Assembly (NCBI GenBank): GCA_013339765.2
Contig: CM023453.1
Coordinates: forward strand, 87,424,685 to 87,488,684
Origin: Haemaphysalis longicornis
Taxonomy: Eukaryota > Arthropoda > Arachnida > Ixodida > Ixodidae
Direction of reading: 5' to 3'
DNA length: 64,000 nucleotides
Part shown: positions 43,263 through 55,507 of the stretch, piece after piece
Position numbering within the stretch: the first letter of the stretch is position 1
Layout of the letters: each line of letters opens with the position of its first letter
The notes under the pieces: generated by a model
Seen by the model: only the letters and a program-made list of their open reading frames with translations
Database searches by the model: none
Told to the model about the DNA's origin: nothing
Position numbers and translations under genes: made by a program

Positions 43263-45074
43263 ACTATTCCAGGGTAATTATGCCACCCGGGTAATTAAAC
43301 TCCACAGGAATTAAACCGTGAGCACACACCTGGCTATGGATTTATGTGTTCGGCAATCGAACTGCTCTTAAAAATACGCACCGACAGCTTATTGCGCCAA
43401 CCAGCCTTAAGCCTTCAGCCTTCAAAGAATGGCGCAGATCTCGCGAAAACTTGTCCTCGCTGACAGTTGCTGATTTCTACATCGCAAATACTCAGCCTAG
43501 CGCAACCGAAAAGCGAGCTCTTCGCGTGTCCATCTGTGCCGTTTGATGCTACGTTACGACTTCGCGCCGTTCCAGTTCATCGTTGCGTAAAGCGACTCAA
43601 CCCAGACGGTTTGCCCCCCTCAGACGCCCACGTGGTTGCCCTCCGACGTTTACACAATGAGCTGGATTTAACCGCTGTTTGTCTTCCGCCCCCTTCCGTT
43701 TTCTCTGGCTGTCATTCGACCACCGCGGACAATCCAAACATACGCCCCGACTTGGCCGCGGGCTCTTCTCAAAGATAGAGTGGAGGAATGCTGTAACGAT
43801 TAAGAAATAGATAGAAAGCGATTGGTTGAACGCTCGGCATGCGCACAAAATTTTATGGCGATAGCGCGACGCTTACTAAAATCACTTACAAGTCCACTGA
43901 CGTTATCTCTCTGAACCCTCATTCACTGCTGCATTGTGGCTACTTCAGCCCGTGAAGTTAATTTCACTTACGTATACATTTGCTGGAGCCATTCTTCGTG
44001 GCCGTCTCAGGTACCACCGCATTGTGTCATCTGCGCTGTCCATGCAGTTAAAGGTAATTACAGGCTCTTCCTATTCATGTAATGTACTCTGGGATTTTTG
44101 GCATGGTGTGGTTTTCGTAACCCTCGTGGGACTACAATCGTGATGATAACGATGTACCGAGACGTAACTAGAGAAGAGTTGCTACCTGTAGGAAAACATC
44201 CCTCCTATTTTGTGATAACACATTGTGTTAGCGAGTTATGTTATTGTCAGCGCTGACCTCTGCACCTCACCCACGTCCGCCGGTACACGCATAGGCCATC
44301 CCGTGAGTAAGCGCCACTGCAATGCACTCGTGGGGCCAATCCATGCCACTAACAAAGCAAATTTGTCGAATGACAACAAACTGCATGCCATCTGGCTCAA
44401 AAATTTAATGTGCCCCAATAGGCGTACGTCATGCTTGCGTTCACACCGCAGATCAGCCTTTTGGGTCTAATCGGGCGCCCAGCATCGTCATTCGCTGAAA
44501 TATCATTGTTGGCTGAACCCCGGAATTATTTTTGAGTGTTGGAGCTTCGCTACATGACCATCCTTATGCATGTGCTCACTTGCACATAAACGCAGCCTTT
44601 GACTCGATAGCAATCTACCCCAAGATGAAATACCGGTCCTAACCGACGTGCTAACTAAAAGTCCTCAATAAGAAATCTCGTGTACGATGGTTTTCTGCAT
44701 TCACAGTGCTTTTTTGGCTCAGCCTAACTGGTTCTAACAGTGAACGAAATGCTCTTCATTCTTAATACGGTTTCTCAAAAACCCGAGCTTTATGACCGGC
44801 CCACGCGGCTTATGTGATAAGCTGATCTGGTGCACCAGTCATTCGTAAGACAACAAAAAAAATCATGAGCGATTTTGCTCGTTGAAGGTTAGAGAGGCAT
44901 AGAGATGACACAGAATATAGGTGAGAGGTACGAGCAAATTTTATTTCTCTTGAGTGTTGACGGTGGTCACCCCTAAGGAAGACACATACACACACGCAGA
45001 CACTCTTATTTTGACTCTGTTGAACTTGAAAATGGTGCCTATTCATGAGTTATCTACTTAAGATGCATATACCT

Positions 45075-45075
<1 letters not shown>
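43263..45075. other. Unassigned DNA
   Basis: No gene, RNA or element recognised. Confidence 0.35.
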
Positions 45076-45143
<68 letters not shown>

Positions 45144-45159
45144 GATTGATGATGATTGA

Positions 45160-45189
<30 letters not shown>
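45076..45189. repeat. (GATT)n microsatellite grown from a SINE tail
   Basis: About 114 bp of GATT units with two small irregularities (45140-45165). On the minus strand it is (AATC)n and continues directly from the 3' end of the minus-strand SINE, whose family tail is AATCAATC. Confidence 0.95.
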
Positions 45190-45190
<1 letters not shown>

Positions 45191-45391
45191 GTAGGGTTTA
45201 ATGCGCCGACGCAACGCAGGCGATGAGGCGCGCCGTAGGGGAGGGCTCCGGATTAATTTTGACCACCTGACGATCTTTAACGTGCGCCGAAATCTCGTAC
45301 ACACGGGAGTTTTCGCTTTTCGTCTCCATCAGAAAAGCGGCCGCCGCGGCCGGGAATCGAACCCGCGACCTCGAGCTCAGCAGCACAACGA
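45190..45391 (-). mobile_element. tRNA-derived SINE, Ruka-like, 5' truncated, minus strand
   Basis: Reverse-strand copy. The body shows GCGCACGTTAAAGATCG and GGAGCCCTCCCCTACGGCG, with a B box GGTTCGATTCC. It stops after the CGTTGTGCTGCTGAG segment, so the A-box half of the tRNA head is missing, consistent with incomplete reverse transcription. The 3' side continues into the GATT array. Confidence 0.9.
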
Positions 45392-46837
45392 TGCATATCC
45401 CTCTGACGAAGCGTATAAGCTGGAGGTCCAAGTCATGTTTCGAATGGAGTGAAAGTTTGGTGCTGCCCGCGTGCCACCACCTTTTATGGACCCTCTCTCT
45501 GCTCCACCAACGCCTACAATGAAGAGCTCTCCTCTTCCTTCGGTGAGGGCTCTTATGCCAGAATACGCGACATGCTCGTCCCTTCCGCAATCTTCTGAAC
45601 CAGGCAGAGAAGAATAAGTTGTCTGACTTCGCGAACGCTTCTGGCCGATACCGCGCGCGAGAAATGGAGTGAGCGAACAGAGCCTTCTTTTGTGCCCTGT
45701 TTACATTTGCACGTCCGGTTCAACGCTGCTCAACGAGCCGTCCCAGTCCGTCTCGCTTTCTCTCGCTCCCGCCTGCTTTAAACACGCCATGCGGAAACGC
45801 GGTTTCAAACACTTCCGCTGACGTTCGCTTTGTGACTCGCGGCCGGGAAGGCGAGTCTCGCTGGAGTGGTCGCCGAAGAACACTGCTGCGCCTTCTCCTT
45901 CTTTCATTTTGTTTATTTGTTTATTTTTTCCGTACTCTGCCTGAGGTTGGAGGGGGGTGTGGTCGCACCCTTCGTCTATTTGTTTGAGTAAAGAAACCAC
46001 ATATCGGCACCCCGCAACTCTTCACGGAACTGAAGGGTTGTGAAGCGAGCGTCTAGCGCGTGCCGGCAAAAAAAAGCTTTTTATAGCCTCGCGCTACGCT
46101 TAGGCGATGTGAGTAACCGCTTTTTTGCGCCATTCCTAAAAGGCTGCTTATCCTTCCTCCCGAGATAACTCAGCTTCCTTCTCAGAACTTGATTTTTTTT
46201 TCTCCGTTATCGCTTCTCTTTTTGTTCGTAATTTATTGGTCTCGTTTCTATTGATTTGTTGTTTCTTGCCCGCAGCGCTCCTTTCATGCTCCCCGCTCAG
46301 TCGCCGTCTATGCAACGTGTTCCCCAAACTCCATTCCTCTCCATCTTCACACTGAAGGCGCCTTTTCCCTTCGCTTATTTATTCCCTCGTGCTTTCCGTG
46401 GGAGCGTCCTTGAGAGTGGAGAAGAGACCTTGAGCCAGATTCGTGGATAAACGAAGTTACCCAAAATGAAGCCGATAGCCCGTGGCAAGGCAACTGATAT
46501 AACGGAAAAGAAAGCATTGAAAACTTCATTTTGTATTTCTGCTCGACGTGTGTTCCTCTGATTGCCGGAACGTCCTCGACGGGTTTATGACTGCTCTTAT
46601 CCTTTTCTGTGGAGCTACCGTGATCATTCCCCTTTATTTCGCTTTTTTGTTTCGCTGCAAAGGATTTAGGAAGCAGTCTGCTTGGAACGAGCAAGATTGA
46701 GTTCAGACGCTTTATGTTGCCGGGTCTTGCCTTGAAAAAAAAAAGTTCTGAGGTCTATGGGACCTCACACTTTTCTGTTCTGAGTCAATGACAGAACTTT
46801 ATATTCGCCGGATGGCACGGACGGGCAGATGGAAGGA
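45392..46837. other. Unassigned DNA
   Basis: No gene is supported. Overlapping frames on both strands at 46256-46694 have no recognisable domain. Confidence 0.35.
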
Positions 46838-46880
46838 CGGATAAACGGACGGACGGACGGACGGACGGGACGGACGGACG

Positions 46881-46911
<31 letters not shown>

Positions 46912-46937
46912 ACAGACAGACAGACAGACAGACAGAC

Positions 46938-46972
<35 letters not shown>

Positions 46973-46973
46973 G
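46838..46973. repeat. Tetranucleotide array shifting from GGAC to AGAC
   Basis: Units are GGAC up to about 46886, then AGAC to 46973, with two CAC interruptions. The minus-strand Cys-Leu-Ser-Val frames are artefacts. Confidence 0.95.
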
Positions 46974-47320
46974 TCGAGCAATAGTCCTCGTAAACTGTCA
47001 TACATTATTGAAAAAATGTGTATAAAAAGCGAGGCAAGGAATATAAAAAGAAAGAATGGCGGTTCATCTTACCCCGAGAAAGTCTCGCGAGCACGAAATG
47101 CGAAAACGAATAACTTGGCATTCCTGTCATTCCATCCAAAGTTGTTTGCCAATCCTTCACGGATAATTTGTGGGTGCGTGGCTGTCGGCCTTGGGCAGTT
47201 TTGTTTTTAAGGCGAAAGCCTCAGGTTAGCCGTTGTGCGAAAAGCTGTTGTTGTCGTAATAGTTGGTATCCTGTACAGAAAATGACGCGGGTCTAAAGAG
47301 TAAATGAAAGGACACATTTG
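46974..47320. other. Unassigned spacer
   Basis: No feature seen. Confidence 0.35.
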
Positions 47321-47392
47321 AGTTCCTATTGGATTCGAACCCGGGTCTCCGCATCGGGAGCCCAGGGCGTTACCGCCGCGCTACCTGGGATT
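47321..47392 (-). tRNA. tRNA-like pseudogene or SINE head, minus strand
   Basis: On the minus strand TCCCAGGTAGCGCGGCGGTA resembles the acceptor and A-box part and GGGTTCGAATCC is a B box at the right distance. The D-stem GCG/CGC can pair. Acceptor ends (TCCCAGG against AATAGGA) do not pair well, and no T-run follows. It is a degenerate tRNA-derived sequence; no anticodon is assigned. Confidence 0.4.
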
Positions 47393-47575
47393 TCTTTCTT
47401 TATTAGCACTACCTCGTCGCATTGCAAGTGGAGGAACAATAGTTATCCCAGTGCGTGTCGCGTGAGAAGTGGACGTGATGGCAGGCCAGCAGACCCGTAC
47501 ACCGACGTAGCGCTAAAGAAGCCTTCGATATGTATCGCCAAATTTTCGCGTTCAAAGAGCGTAAGCAGACCTAAA

Positions 47576-47800
47576 TGGACTCTGCAATACTTCGGATAAA
47601 CGCTGTCACTCTTTCTTTTGCGTCTGGAAGCACTGCGAAAGCTATGGTTACCGCCAGCATGGAGCGGCACTGCTTGATTTGCTCGTCGAAGCAGATACGC
47701 CTTCCGTTTCTGATTTGCTTTTGTGGCTTTATTTTTGAAGTGGTTATCCAATGCGTTCATTGCTGCAACTTAATGAAAGCAAGCAAGGGGTTGTTGCACC
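47576..47800. mobile_element. TTAA MITE family member 2 (partial)
   Basis: It matches the left 170 bp of the element at 21190-21579: GGACTCTGCAA.AC, GATAAACGCT, GGAGCGGCACTGC, GATTTGCTC, CGCCTTCCGTT and TTTGCTT.TGTGGC. The left TTAA is mutated (CTAAA). The right end is not clear; a TTGTTGCACCAG at about 47791 may be a decayed end. Confidence 0.65.
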
Positions 47801-47849
47801 AGACCGAGTTGATGTTCCGGACCCTAGCTGGTTAGCGCAGACTCCCACT

Positions 47850-48225
47850 GCTCAAGGGAGTGTTGTGGGGACATGAACGTACAAAATGGTAGGTTGTGAG
47901 AGGGGCGTCACACTGTGGGCAGTTTGGGGAAAAAGGGATGCGGAGATGTGGGAGAGGATAGTATGATTGTAGAAAGTTTCTGTTCGTAGACGCCGATAGA
48001 TGCGAGCTTGGTGGTCGCAGAGAGTGTGGTGTGGGGGAGGATAGGCTGTAGCGCTGACTGGTACAAATCGTCAGATCACCCGCGTAAAGAGCGTTCTCGA
48101 GACGGGGCATAGCTTGTAGCTGAGTCGGAGGTGGAGGGGGCAATATTAAACAGCAATGGCGAGACAACGAAGCCTTGAAGAGTGCCCTTGGCTGGCGTGT
48201 GGAAGGTTGGGGATTGAAGGGGCCC
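47850..48225 (-). mobile_element. Internally deleted I-like LINE remnant, minus strand
   Basis: The minus-strand frame contains a damaged RT motif C, ALYAGDLTIC (YADD changed to YAGD), preceded by a proline-rich segment like the usual link between motifs B and C. About 45 residues later comes NRNFLQSY, then CPQCDAPLTTYHFVRSCPHN, a CX2C..HX4C zinc segment typical of the C-terminus. As in the remnant at 34.9 kb, the long region between motif C and the zinc finger is missing. Inactive. Confidence 0.7.
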
Positions 48226-51200
48226 AAGTAGCATTCTTGAGCTCTGGGTTCCCAGAAAAGCTTTTACGAACCGATATTTTAAAACGATAAAATGTCGCTG
48301 TCAGTTAACGTTAAAACCGGCTAGTGAATCGATGACCACATCACCGACTCCAACGCCTCCCTACTTTAAACCGACAACATAGCGATCCTTTCAAACCCCG
48401 GATTGGCAACTGTCCGCAAGCTAACTCGTAAATTCGATAGCCCATTTGCACTGACGTTTATTTTATTTCTCGCCAGCTTAATTTATCGAGGGCACTGGTG
48501 CCGATACGGAGAAGGCAGAAGCGCATCTGGAAATGGAAATCGCACGCTCGCTCCCATGAGCGGCTTGTTTGATGCTTTTTGCTTACGTAGTATTGCCCTG
48601 AAACGGTTTCCCGATATGCATGTGTGCTGTTTATCCAAGCTGGCCTTGAGCAAACAGCATCGTCCAAACCGTTTATCAAATAAACCCCCACGGATAAGAA
48701 TTCGAGACGGCAGGGATTAAAAAAAGTCAGTAAGTATATTATGGCGGTGCAATAAACTTCCCGCCATTTTCGATGCGCTATGTCACTTCCATCACGAAAA
48801 GCAAATCAAAAAAAAAAAATACACACGACACTCCTTTCTCCTGTGTTTGGGGAAATTGGACGCTTGCAGGAAAAATGAGATGCATGTCTCGGAACGAAGG
48901 GAGGAGACTGAACGCAGCAACACCTCGCAGAAACGAAAAAGGCCTGCTTTTAGTTTCACTTATAGCTAATGTCAACGGCAGAGTACTGAGGAAAAAAAAC
49001 GACAGAAACACATCACCGTGTGTAGATGTAAATTAGCGGGTATACAGGCATTCGCATAGGGATAAGACGGTCAATGCTAAGTGTGCGGGCTTTTTTGTCT
49101 AGGCGGTGTTAGCCGAGCCCTTCAATACCCTCGCCCACTCGGCGAGTGCGTCAAAGTCACAGATCACCGCTGCCTCGCCCTTGGTCGGGATCAGCCGCGA
49201 AACGCTCGTCGTTCGGCCTGTTTGTTTGGACCGGAGCTGATCCGTGCACTCGCCGAGAGGCCGCGCGAGATGAGACGGATGGTGGCGGGGACGATGCCGC
49301 TTGTTGCCTCGGCGAGAAACGAGAGAAATAATCGAATCAACGCCCTTCGCTGCCGCGGGTCACGGGAAACGCGCAATCGACCGGCGGCTTGAAGAGCACT
49401 GATCCTTTGCATCTGCTGTGGAAGCGCCTGGAAACGATGATGACCGCTCGAAACAGCGCGCAAGCGATGCTGGTCTCCGGTTTGGTAAGCAGGGTCACTA
49501 CAGCCACTGGGTGCAAGTTAACAAGTCTCCGCTGCAAGTAACTGCAAGTAACTACAAGTAACTGCTGCGAGTCTCCACTGCAGTTCCTGCACAATACCGG
49601 ATTCAACGCTATCTGCGGGTTTCTAGCGAGGCAGAAGAGTTTCGTCGCGCACTCCACGGACTTGTCAAGTGGCGTGAACATTGCGGCCCGATGAAGAAGT
49701 GCGCTTAGGCTGGGCCTGTAAGGAAGGCGGAGCACTGACAAACGGAGGACCACCGGGGTCACAGAGTGGCTACTGAGAGACAGGACTAGAAGAAGGGAAG
49801 ACTGGTAACTATAGATGTGGGGGTGAAATCAGAGAATTCCGAGTAAAAGGATAGACTAGGGGCCGTGTTCTGAGCCCCTCCTCCACTCCATTTGCTCCCA
49901 CCACTCGGCTGAAGGGGAGGATTCCCCAATGCTTATGCATGGGGAAATCGACTTCAAGGACCTCCTCCACTGGAGGTTCGAGTGGAGTAAGGACTCAGAA
50001 TACCAGGGTAGGCCATCGCAAAACAGGTTCGGCTGAAGTAACGCGAGACAGGCCTTCCTCCTGCAGTGCGCTCAAACGAGATGATGACGATGATGGTGGG
50101 GATGATTATGTTGAGATTATGCTGATTATGGTGGTGGTGGCGACGACGACACGTTAATGCATCTACGCACTTGTTTGACAAGCAAGTCCATCTGCATCAA
50201 GCCCTCATCTAAGCAGAAAACACCAAACTCTCAAATCTATAAAATAGCGGATTCGGTACAGGCTGGATGTTCTCTTTCAGTTAAACTCGACCGGCCCATA
50301 CCACCACCACTGCGTCCCGTCGAAACGGGCGCTAATGGTTTGCGCAGCGACCCCAGGCGAGGGAGCGCGTCCTTCCTGGAAGCTGGTTGCGCAACGGCGC
50401 GCTGGCCGGGCCCGTGCGTCATCTCGGCTTGTGCCAGTCTGTCTGTGCGTGCCGCAGTCTAAGTATAGCGGGTGGCCGGGATTCGCGCTGCAGTCCCAGC
50501 GGCTGCGGCGGCGACGGGTGTCTCTCGGAAGGCCACACACGAATGCGAGGAGGCCCCGACCGATCTCGATATAACCTGCCGCATCGCGCGCCGACGACAT
50601 CTGCCAGCGTGGAAGGGTTCGTCCGAGGGCTAGGCCTCGCAACAATGAGCGCCTGCAAAGGCAAGATTAACGTTCCAGAATGCGCCGCAAAGCACGACCT
50701 CCACGGCTCCGCTCGTCCCTAGCTTGGACAGCGAGCCGGGCCTCTTGCCAGGCTGACCCCCTCCCCCTCTCTTTCTATCCTTCGTGGAAGAGCCGTTCCC
50801 ATCGCTCTTTCTCTCTACCCCCTCCTTGTAGTAATTTGGGTGGCTGCCACGCGCTATTCAGACGAGAGATACCATTATCAAGAGCAAGGGTATGGATTCT
50901 CCAAAAAATTGGTTCCGGTGCAAGTAACGACCTTCAGAACAGATGGAAATTGATGTTTTTATTTATGGAAGCGAAACCACAATTTTTAAATAATGATGAT
51001 AGCTGTTGGAGAGAGACAGTGAAGCCGCCTGCCTTTCTCTACACCTGCAGTATGCCTATGAAATGCACGCAGGCGTGCGGAGATCATCGGGCCCATATCC
51101 CCATTTATTTCGCGCACAAAATCCCCGCGGCAGCATTCGAAACCCTCACAAAAGATATAACGGCATTCGCATCACCTTTTAACAAATAACACAGCTTAAA

Positions 51201-51290
51201 TATTCGCAAGTCAGCATTTCGCTACAAGTGAGAGCAGTGCTGCCGTGTCCGTTTCCCCGCTGGTGGAGGGTGAAGTAAGAGAGGTAGAAC
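48226..51290. other. Unassigned DNA with GC-rich patches
   Basis: GC- and CpG-rich patches lie at about 49090-49450 and 50270-50760, where overlapping frames of 60-140 residues are open on both strands. None has a domain I know. A small tandem of CTGCAAGTAA-type 10-mers sits at about 49527-49565. GAT/GGT-rich low complexity occurs at 50082-50150. A donor-like TTTGGTAAGC at 49480 is unsupported by any exon. Confidence 0.35.
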
Positions 51291-51337
<47 letters not shown>

Positions 51338-51349
51338 CGATGATGATGA
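51291..51349. repeat. (GAT)n microsatellite
   Basis: Nearly pure GAT for about 60 bp. The apparent poly-Met and poly-His frames are artefacts. Confidence 0.95.
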
Positions 51350-52640
51350 TACACCCGTCCGAAACAGTACCTAACATTCAGACGCCGCACTCGCATACAG
51401 GTGACATCCTCAAGATTTCCGACAGGCAAAGCTTCTCGAATAGAGCGAAAAAAAACTTTACCATCCCTTCATAAAGAAAGCTGGGAGAAAGCTTTCTCAC
51501 ATTCAAAACGCATCAAAAGTGCGTCAAAACTTTCGGTAAAAAAAGGGCGTCCAACCTTCGCCGAAAGTGCGTCCAATCGATCGCCAAACCTCCAAATACG
51601 CAAATCGCAAACGAAGAAAGAACCCATGCGACGAGTTATCGCGCACTAAGCAAACTACGAACGATCTAAATGCACTACCGATACGTGGTTTATGAGATAA
51701 AGGTACGCTATTGTACTCCGTCTTCGCGATCGATGCGTGTATTGTCTTATCTAGAACCGTTCCTAATTGGGGGATTTTCAAGTAACCGTTTTGACGCAAC
51801 GGAAGCCTCGGTTTAATCACGCACGCGCCGTGTGTGAAGATATCTTATCGGAGCTTTACGGTCGGCCAACCGGTCTATGGGGAAATGCGTTAGTTTTTTT
51901 TTACAGGGCCCCATCGGTTCCAGAAAGAAAGCTCTCGCTTTAAAATTTACTGCTGATTGCCACTGTCAACAAATCCCTCCGCGTAATCACAGACTGTCGA
52001 TAGGAATGCAGAAGCTACGGCAACGGCCGCATATAAATTTAATTCGCCGCCCTCCGAATATTGAAGACGCACCAGTACTTCACCGAATCCCTACTAAGGT
52101 GGAATGACGTTCTCTTGGTCGAAAAGCTGAATGTCCCTGTCCCAAAGAGAGGTCCACTCTTCTCGCTGCTGAGAAGCTGGTGGCACCTGCTTTTTAAGCC
52201 TTTTTTTTTTCGCGCTATCTGCAAAATAAAACAAATGCTAGCACGATTTGATGCGTATTCGTTCTAATTGCGCAGCACTCCTCGTTCGGTTCATTTGCAC
52301 CCCTAAGCGGGACCAAATAAATCCTTTCTTGTTCTCTTTAACATGTATTTCTGCATCAGACTGCTTTCTGCGCCCACCGCCACTTCCCCCTATCGGCGTG
52401 GCACCCCTTCTTTCTCTCTCACCGTTGCTGATCGCGGAGGACGTGCATGCACATGCACAAAAACATCCGCTGCTAGCGAGACCACGTCGGACAGGACAAA
52501 ACTGAACGCCTGTGTGTGCATCAACTTCTTCAACATCATTCGCCGTAGTCTTTCATCACAGTCATCATCCGGCGTCGTAGCAAGTTCGCATTTTAGTCGG
52601 CTAACATCGCCAGGACTTCATTAGCATATCATTCATCATC
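51350..52640. other. Unassigned DNA
   Basis: No gene or element recognised. Confidence 0.35.
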
Positions 52641-52653
52641 ATCCTTCATCTCA

Positions 52654-52709
<56 letters not shown>

Positions 52710-52732
52710 GCTCTCCTCTCTCTCTCTCCTCT
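52641..52732. repeat. (CT)n microsatellite with TCTTCT interruptions
   Basis: CT units interrupted by single-base slips. The minus strand reads as Arg-Glu repeats, which is an artefact. Confidence 0.95.
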
Positions 52733-54850
52733 GCCGTCCACCCCCCCTGCACAGGCGAGCTGCGTGTTGACGTCAGACGCCATCTTTCTTCTCCGCTCTA
52801 TTGCCGTTCGTTCTGCCCTGCTCGTGGCTTTCTGCTGTAATATTATTTCCATCTGTGCGTTCATTCGCTCTTCCGGAGGCTTCAGGCTTCAGATACACGC
52901 ACACGTTCCTTGATGGTTCGACCATCCCTACGCTTACGCATATAAATGTATTACACGAAATCTCGGCATGATGTAGTATCATGGCAAGTTAATCTAAGAT
53001 CGCTACTTACCAATTGCGCCCTTTTGACGGAAGAGCTAATGGAAAAGGCGTCATCAGCTAAGCACCTATAAATACTGTTATTGCTCCTTTTTTTTTTGTA
53101 AAGCAAAAAGCTGACACGATATTACAGTTATAAACAATGCTATTTCACGAAAAGGGGTGATAAATGAACAACATTTTTTGAACTGCCTGTCTATCGACAC
53201 CGTGTTGACCCCATCTTCCACACGTCTTTAGTATGAGAGCAGGTATCGCTTTCACCTCCCTTTTTACCTCTCACACCCTACTATCCTCCTACTGCAGTGT
53301 TAAGAAATTTTTGGGGGGATTCTCAACCAATACCCCCCCCCCTTTCTCGTGGATTAGGAACTGCTATCTATACAGCTAAAGAGGGCGGAACTTACATTAA
53401 CAAGAACTTCCATGGTTCTCCACTATGAATATAGTGTACCAGAATACGAGGACAGTAAGAGACGCCGTGACGTATGCAAGCAAAAAGAAACGTTTTTGAG
53501 TCACGCGCACCTCACATTTTATTGTAAAAGTCATGATATTTTAGCGCGACCTATACGAGAAGAATCGTCGAAGAGTATCGATCAAAAGGGGAAAGTGCAC
53601 AAGAACCCAGAATAATCTTAGAGAAATCCGAAAAAAATGTCAATCTGGTCGGAGCAAGGGCGAGATAACACCTACCTCGTAAGTGATCCGAGTTAATCAC
53701 GGCGAAAGCTTTAGAACCATACCGTGCTTGAGGCGGATGCCAGAAGACCTTCCCGACTGAACGTTTTATTTTACCCCTGGTTATAATCACTCGTATCCAG
53801 TTTAATTTCAGCGCGCACATCAGCCCAACTTTGTTTATTCTTTTGCCTATGTTTCACAATTCATCCGTGATGAACGCAATTACGTTCGACATTTTTATAG
53901 GTTAGCAGAAGAGCGCACTTCTACGCGAAGGGGAACGTTGTGCGGCAACGCCCTTCAACATGCTTGCAAAAGGTGCAAGAAATTAAATATTGAGAAACTG
54001 TCCGAATATGCGTTGGAGATTTGAAGTATGCGATGCGTTTCGCTTCGGACGCTCGGACTCGAACGTTTACAATACCGCCAAGGGATGGTGGTGCCGATGC
54101 CTTCGCATATAGCATGCAGCTGACCACAGTTAAGAAAGGGTAGCTCTGTTGAATATACACGAGAAAGAAAAACAATAGTTCCCTCGAAGATGAGCTAAAA
54201 TTCCTTTAATCCCGTTTAGGGGGAGATGTAAAGGCTGCACATCAAAGTAGGTTTTGAACCAAGCTGGTCTGCGGGCAGACGTGGCCAGTTCGATGCATAA
54301 AAAAAAGGCAAAAGTCTGAATATAGATGCGAGCATTCGCTAAATAGCTAAGCTAACTACCAGCCAATCATAGTAAAATACGTGAAAACAACCAGCCCAAC
54401 TGCTGCGAAAAACAAAGTTTAGTTTCACAGGAACCGAGGCATAAACTTGCAGCATCGCTCAAAAAAAAAAAAAAAACCCACTCCACTACGCATTGAGAGT
54501 GAGATAGAAATAAAAATAAAGGTAGTTCGGGATTCTCCACAAACTCACCGTAGGCCCCTTGATAAATATGCATATAAGATGCGGCTGAAAACGAAAACGT
54601 CGGTAACACTGAATAGCAAATGCATAGAAGCTGCCCTTGACCATTAGCCACGGCGAATAATTTGCAACACCAGTGATTCCTAATTGTCAGTCAAGCTGCG
54701 TGTATGCATAATTTAGCATTCCATCTCCATTAGGAAGTGCAACTGCCGCCACTGCGGTGCACAGAACTTGAGAACGTGTGTAGGTACTTACGCGTTTCTA
54801 TCCCCGCGTGTAGGCGATGCACATTAAAAAAAAAATTGGCGCAAAAAAGG
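52733..54850. other. Unassigned DNA
   Basis: No gene is supported. Homopolymer patches occur at 53089-53098 (T), 53330-53342 (C) and 54461-54477 (A). Confidence 0.35.
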
Positions 54851-54903
54851 GGCCTCCGCTGTTTCTGCAGCCTTGCCCTCAAGGCTTCAGAAACAGCGGA
54901 GCC
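54851..54903 (+). ncRNA. Strong 53-nt hairpin (short inverted repeat or miRNA-like)
   Basis: The left arm (54851-54875) and right arm (54880-54903) pair along almost their whole length around a 4-base loop CCCT. The core CCGCTGTTTCTG pairs perfectly with CAGAAACAGCGG, and AGCCTTG with CAAGGCT. There is one bulged base and one mismatch. A very short loop is unusual for a microRNA precursor, so it may instead be a palindromic mobile-element fossil. Confidence 0.55.
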
Positions 54904-54924
54904 TAGGGTCGACCTAGATTCTTC

Positions 54925-55010
54925 CGGTTTTGCGAAGTTTTCTAGGTTTTGCTAGGCTTTGCTAAGCTTTGTCAGGTTTTGCGATGTTCTTGTTAGGCTG
55001 GGCTAAGTGC
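54925..55010. repeat. Decayed tandem repeat of TTTTGCTAGG-like units
   Basis: About eight imperfect ~10-bp units (GTTTTGCGAA, GTTTTGCTAG, CTTTGCTAAG, CTTTGTCAGG, TTTTGCGATG) follow one another. Confidence 0.6.
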
Positions 55011-55498
55011 TGCGGGGTGAGAAAAAGTTTAGCCGGATTTTGCAAGGCCGTTCCGGTCGGTCCCCCACACTGACAGCGGATGTTATGGGGGAAGAGGCTA
55101 GGTCAACCCCCTTTTCCTCTGTTGCTCAAGCCTTACACCTCTAGTGCAAGATGCACCGATTTCTTTGCGTTTTAGTAGCCCGAGGAAAACTATCGCCTTA
55201 AAAATTGTATATAATTGGGTGCGCATGCCTATATGCCCCTTGTGCTCACACTCCTGCAGGCACGAAAGCCAACTTCACTGTTATAACACGCTCTCTGCGG
55301 TGGTGCACCCTTTACAGGCGCCGCAGTTTTTTTTTCTTGGTATTTCTTTGCTAACGCCACCTGACCAAGATCAGGATTACCTGACGCAAAATTATCTGAT
55401 CGAGGTATATGAGAAGGCTACAATGACAATGACGATTTGCACTGGCGCCACTTGACTGAATCTCAACATCAGACTGAGGCTGTCGATGTTGACGCGAG
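55011..55498. other. Unassigned DNA
   Basis: A 103-residue plus frame (55144-55455) contains CPLCSHSC and a tail resembling LINE C-termini, but it is too weak to assign. Confidence 0.3.
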
Positions 55499-55507
55499 GT
55501 TCAGTTC
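55499..55507. repeat. 9-bp target-site duplication, left
   Basis: GTTCAGTTC, repeated exactly at 56050-56058. Confidence 0.85.

Noticed and set aside
46765..47005. Cys-Leu-Ser-Val repeat frames
   Set aside because: Translation of the GGAC/AGAC array.
51292..51474. Poly-Met or poly-His frames
   Set aside because: Translation of the GAT microsatellite.
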